DNA of 59,772 nt from an uncultured Clostridia bacterium (GTDB lineage: Bacteria; Bacillota; Clostridia; Oscillospirales; Feifaniaceae). Made by a program: the position numbers and the translations under genes. This document shows, piece by piece, positions 59,769 through 59,772 of this stretch. The stretch's first letter is position 1. Each line of letters opens with the position of its first letter. The stretch is from NCBI GenBank assembly GCA_944376235.1, contig CALWCA010000022.1, positions 1 through 59,772 on the forward strand, written 5' to 3'. The notes beneath the pieces are model-generated. The model searched no databases and had not been told where the DNA came from. It saw only the letters and a list, made by a program, of their open reading frames with translations.

Positions 59769-59772
59769 CCGC

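Noticed and set aside
1-59772. CRISPR arrays, rRNA or tRNA genes, prophage modules
   Set aside because: No spaced direct repeats, no tRNA-like cloverleaf with a TTCRA arm and no phage structural genes were seen on either strand by eye.

Overview
The window is high-GC DNA with Gram-positive gene content. It has clear Shine-Dalgarno (SD) sites, S-layer homology (SLH) proteins, lipoproteins with lipobox cysteines, an anaerobic (class III) ribonucleotide reductase with its radical-SAM activase, and many GC-rich rho-independent terminators. This points to an anaerobic Clostridia/Oscillospiraceae-type gut Firmicute. That placement is inference from gene content; no rRNA or tRNA gene is present to fix it. 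Two stretches are AT-rich and look acquired: the left edge (insertion sequence) and about 55.2-56.9 kb.

Layout. 0-0.8 kb: 5' part of an IS1595/InsA-like transposase running off the left edge. 0.9-6.3 kb (minus strand): tenA, a small XRE regulator, an MBOAT/DHHW acyl-transfer pair, a DUF4358-type lipoprotein and an EFR1-like flavodoxin-ferredoxin. 6.4-15.9 kb: an AbgB-like M20 amidohydrolase and a DegV protein, then a catabolic block made of an ornithine cyclodeaminase family protein, RidA, a PatB/MalY C-S lyase and three tandem M20D amidohydrolases. 16.3-24.4 kb: a large unknown membrane protein, pncB-nadE (NAD salvage), a small membrane protein split by a frameshift, a DUF308 protein, a membrane-anchored XRE regulator and an AI-2E-family permease. 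25-32 kb: three exported proteins, namely an SLH-anchored phosphodiester glycosidase, a copper-amine-oxidase-N-domain protein and a Cthe_2159-like lipoprotein. 32.2-40.7 kb: split transketolase divergent from a complete branched-chain amino-acid ABC transporter (livJHMGF), followed by a class I aminotransferase. 41.1-44.9 kb: nrdD, a TRIC/UPF0126 channel and nrdG. 45.2-49.2 kb: a cysteine-rich small protein and an ECF transporter in which two ATPases and the S component are fused. 49.3-54.8 kb: a UvrA2-like ATPase, a GNAT-NTF2 fusion, a TfoX-N protein and two further GNAT proteins. 55.2-59.7 kb: an SLH surface protein with a compositionally foreign C-terminus, a hairpin-dense intergenic stretch with a possible 29-aa ORF, and a DNA-damage operon (AlkZ-related, Y-family polymerase, YolD).

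How the genes may work together. The most coherent candidate system is 9.4-15.9 kb: deacylation of N-acyl-cysteine S-conjugates or other N-acyl amino acids (M20D x3), C-S cleavage (PatB) and removal of the reactive enamine/imine (RidA, perhaps with the cyclodeaminase-family reductase). That would form a small-molecule conjugate salvage pathway. The liv transporter and aminotransferase fit amino-acid uptake and fermentation. The ECF operon looks like vitamin uptake, perhaps cobalamin.
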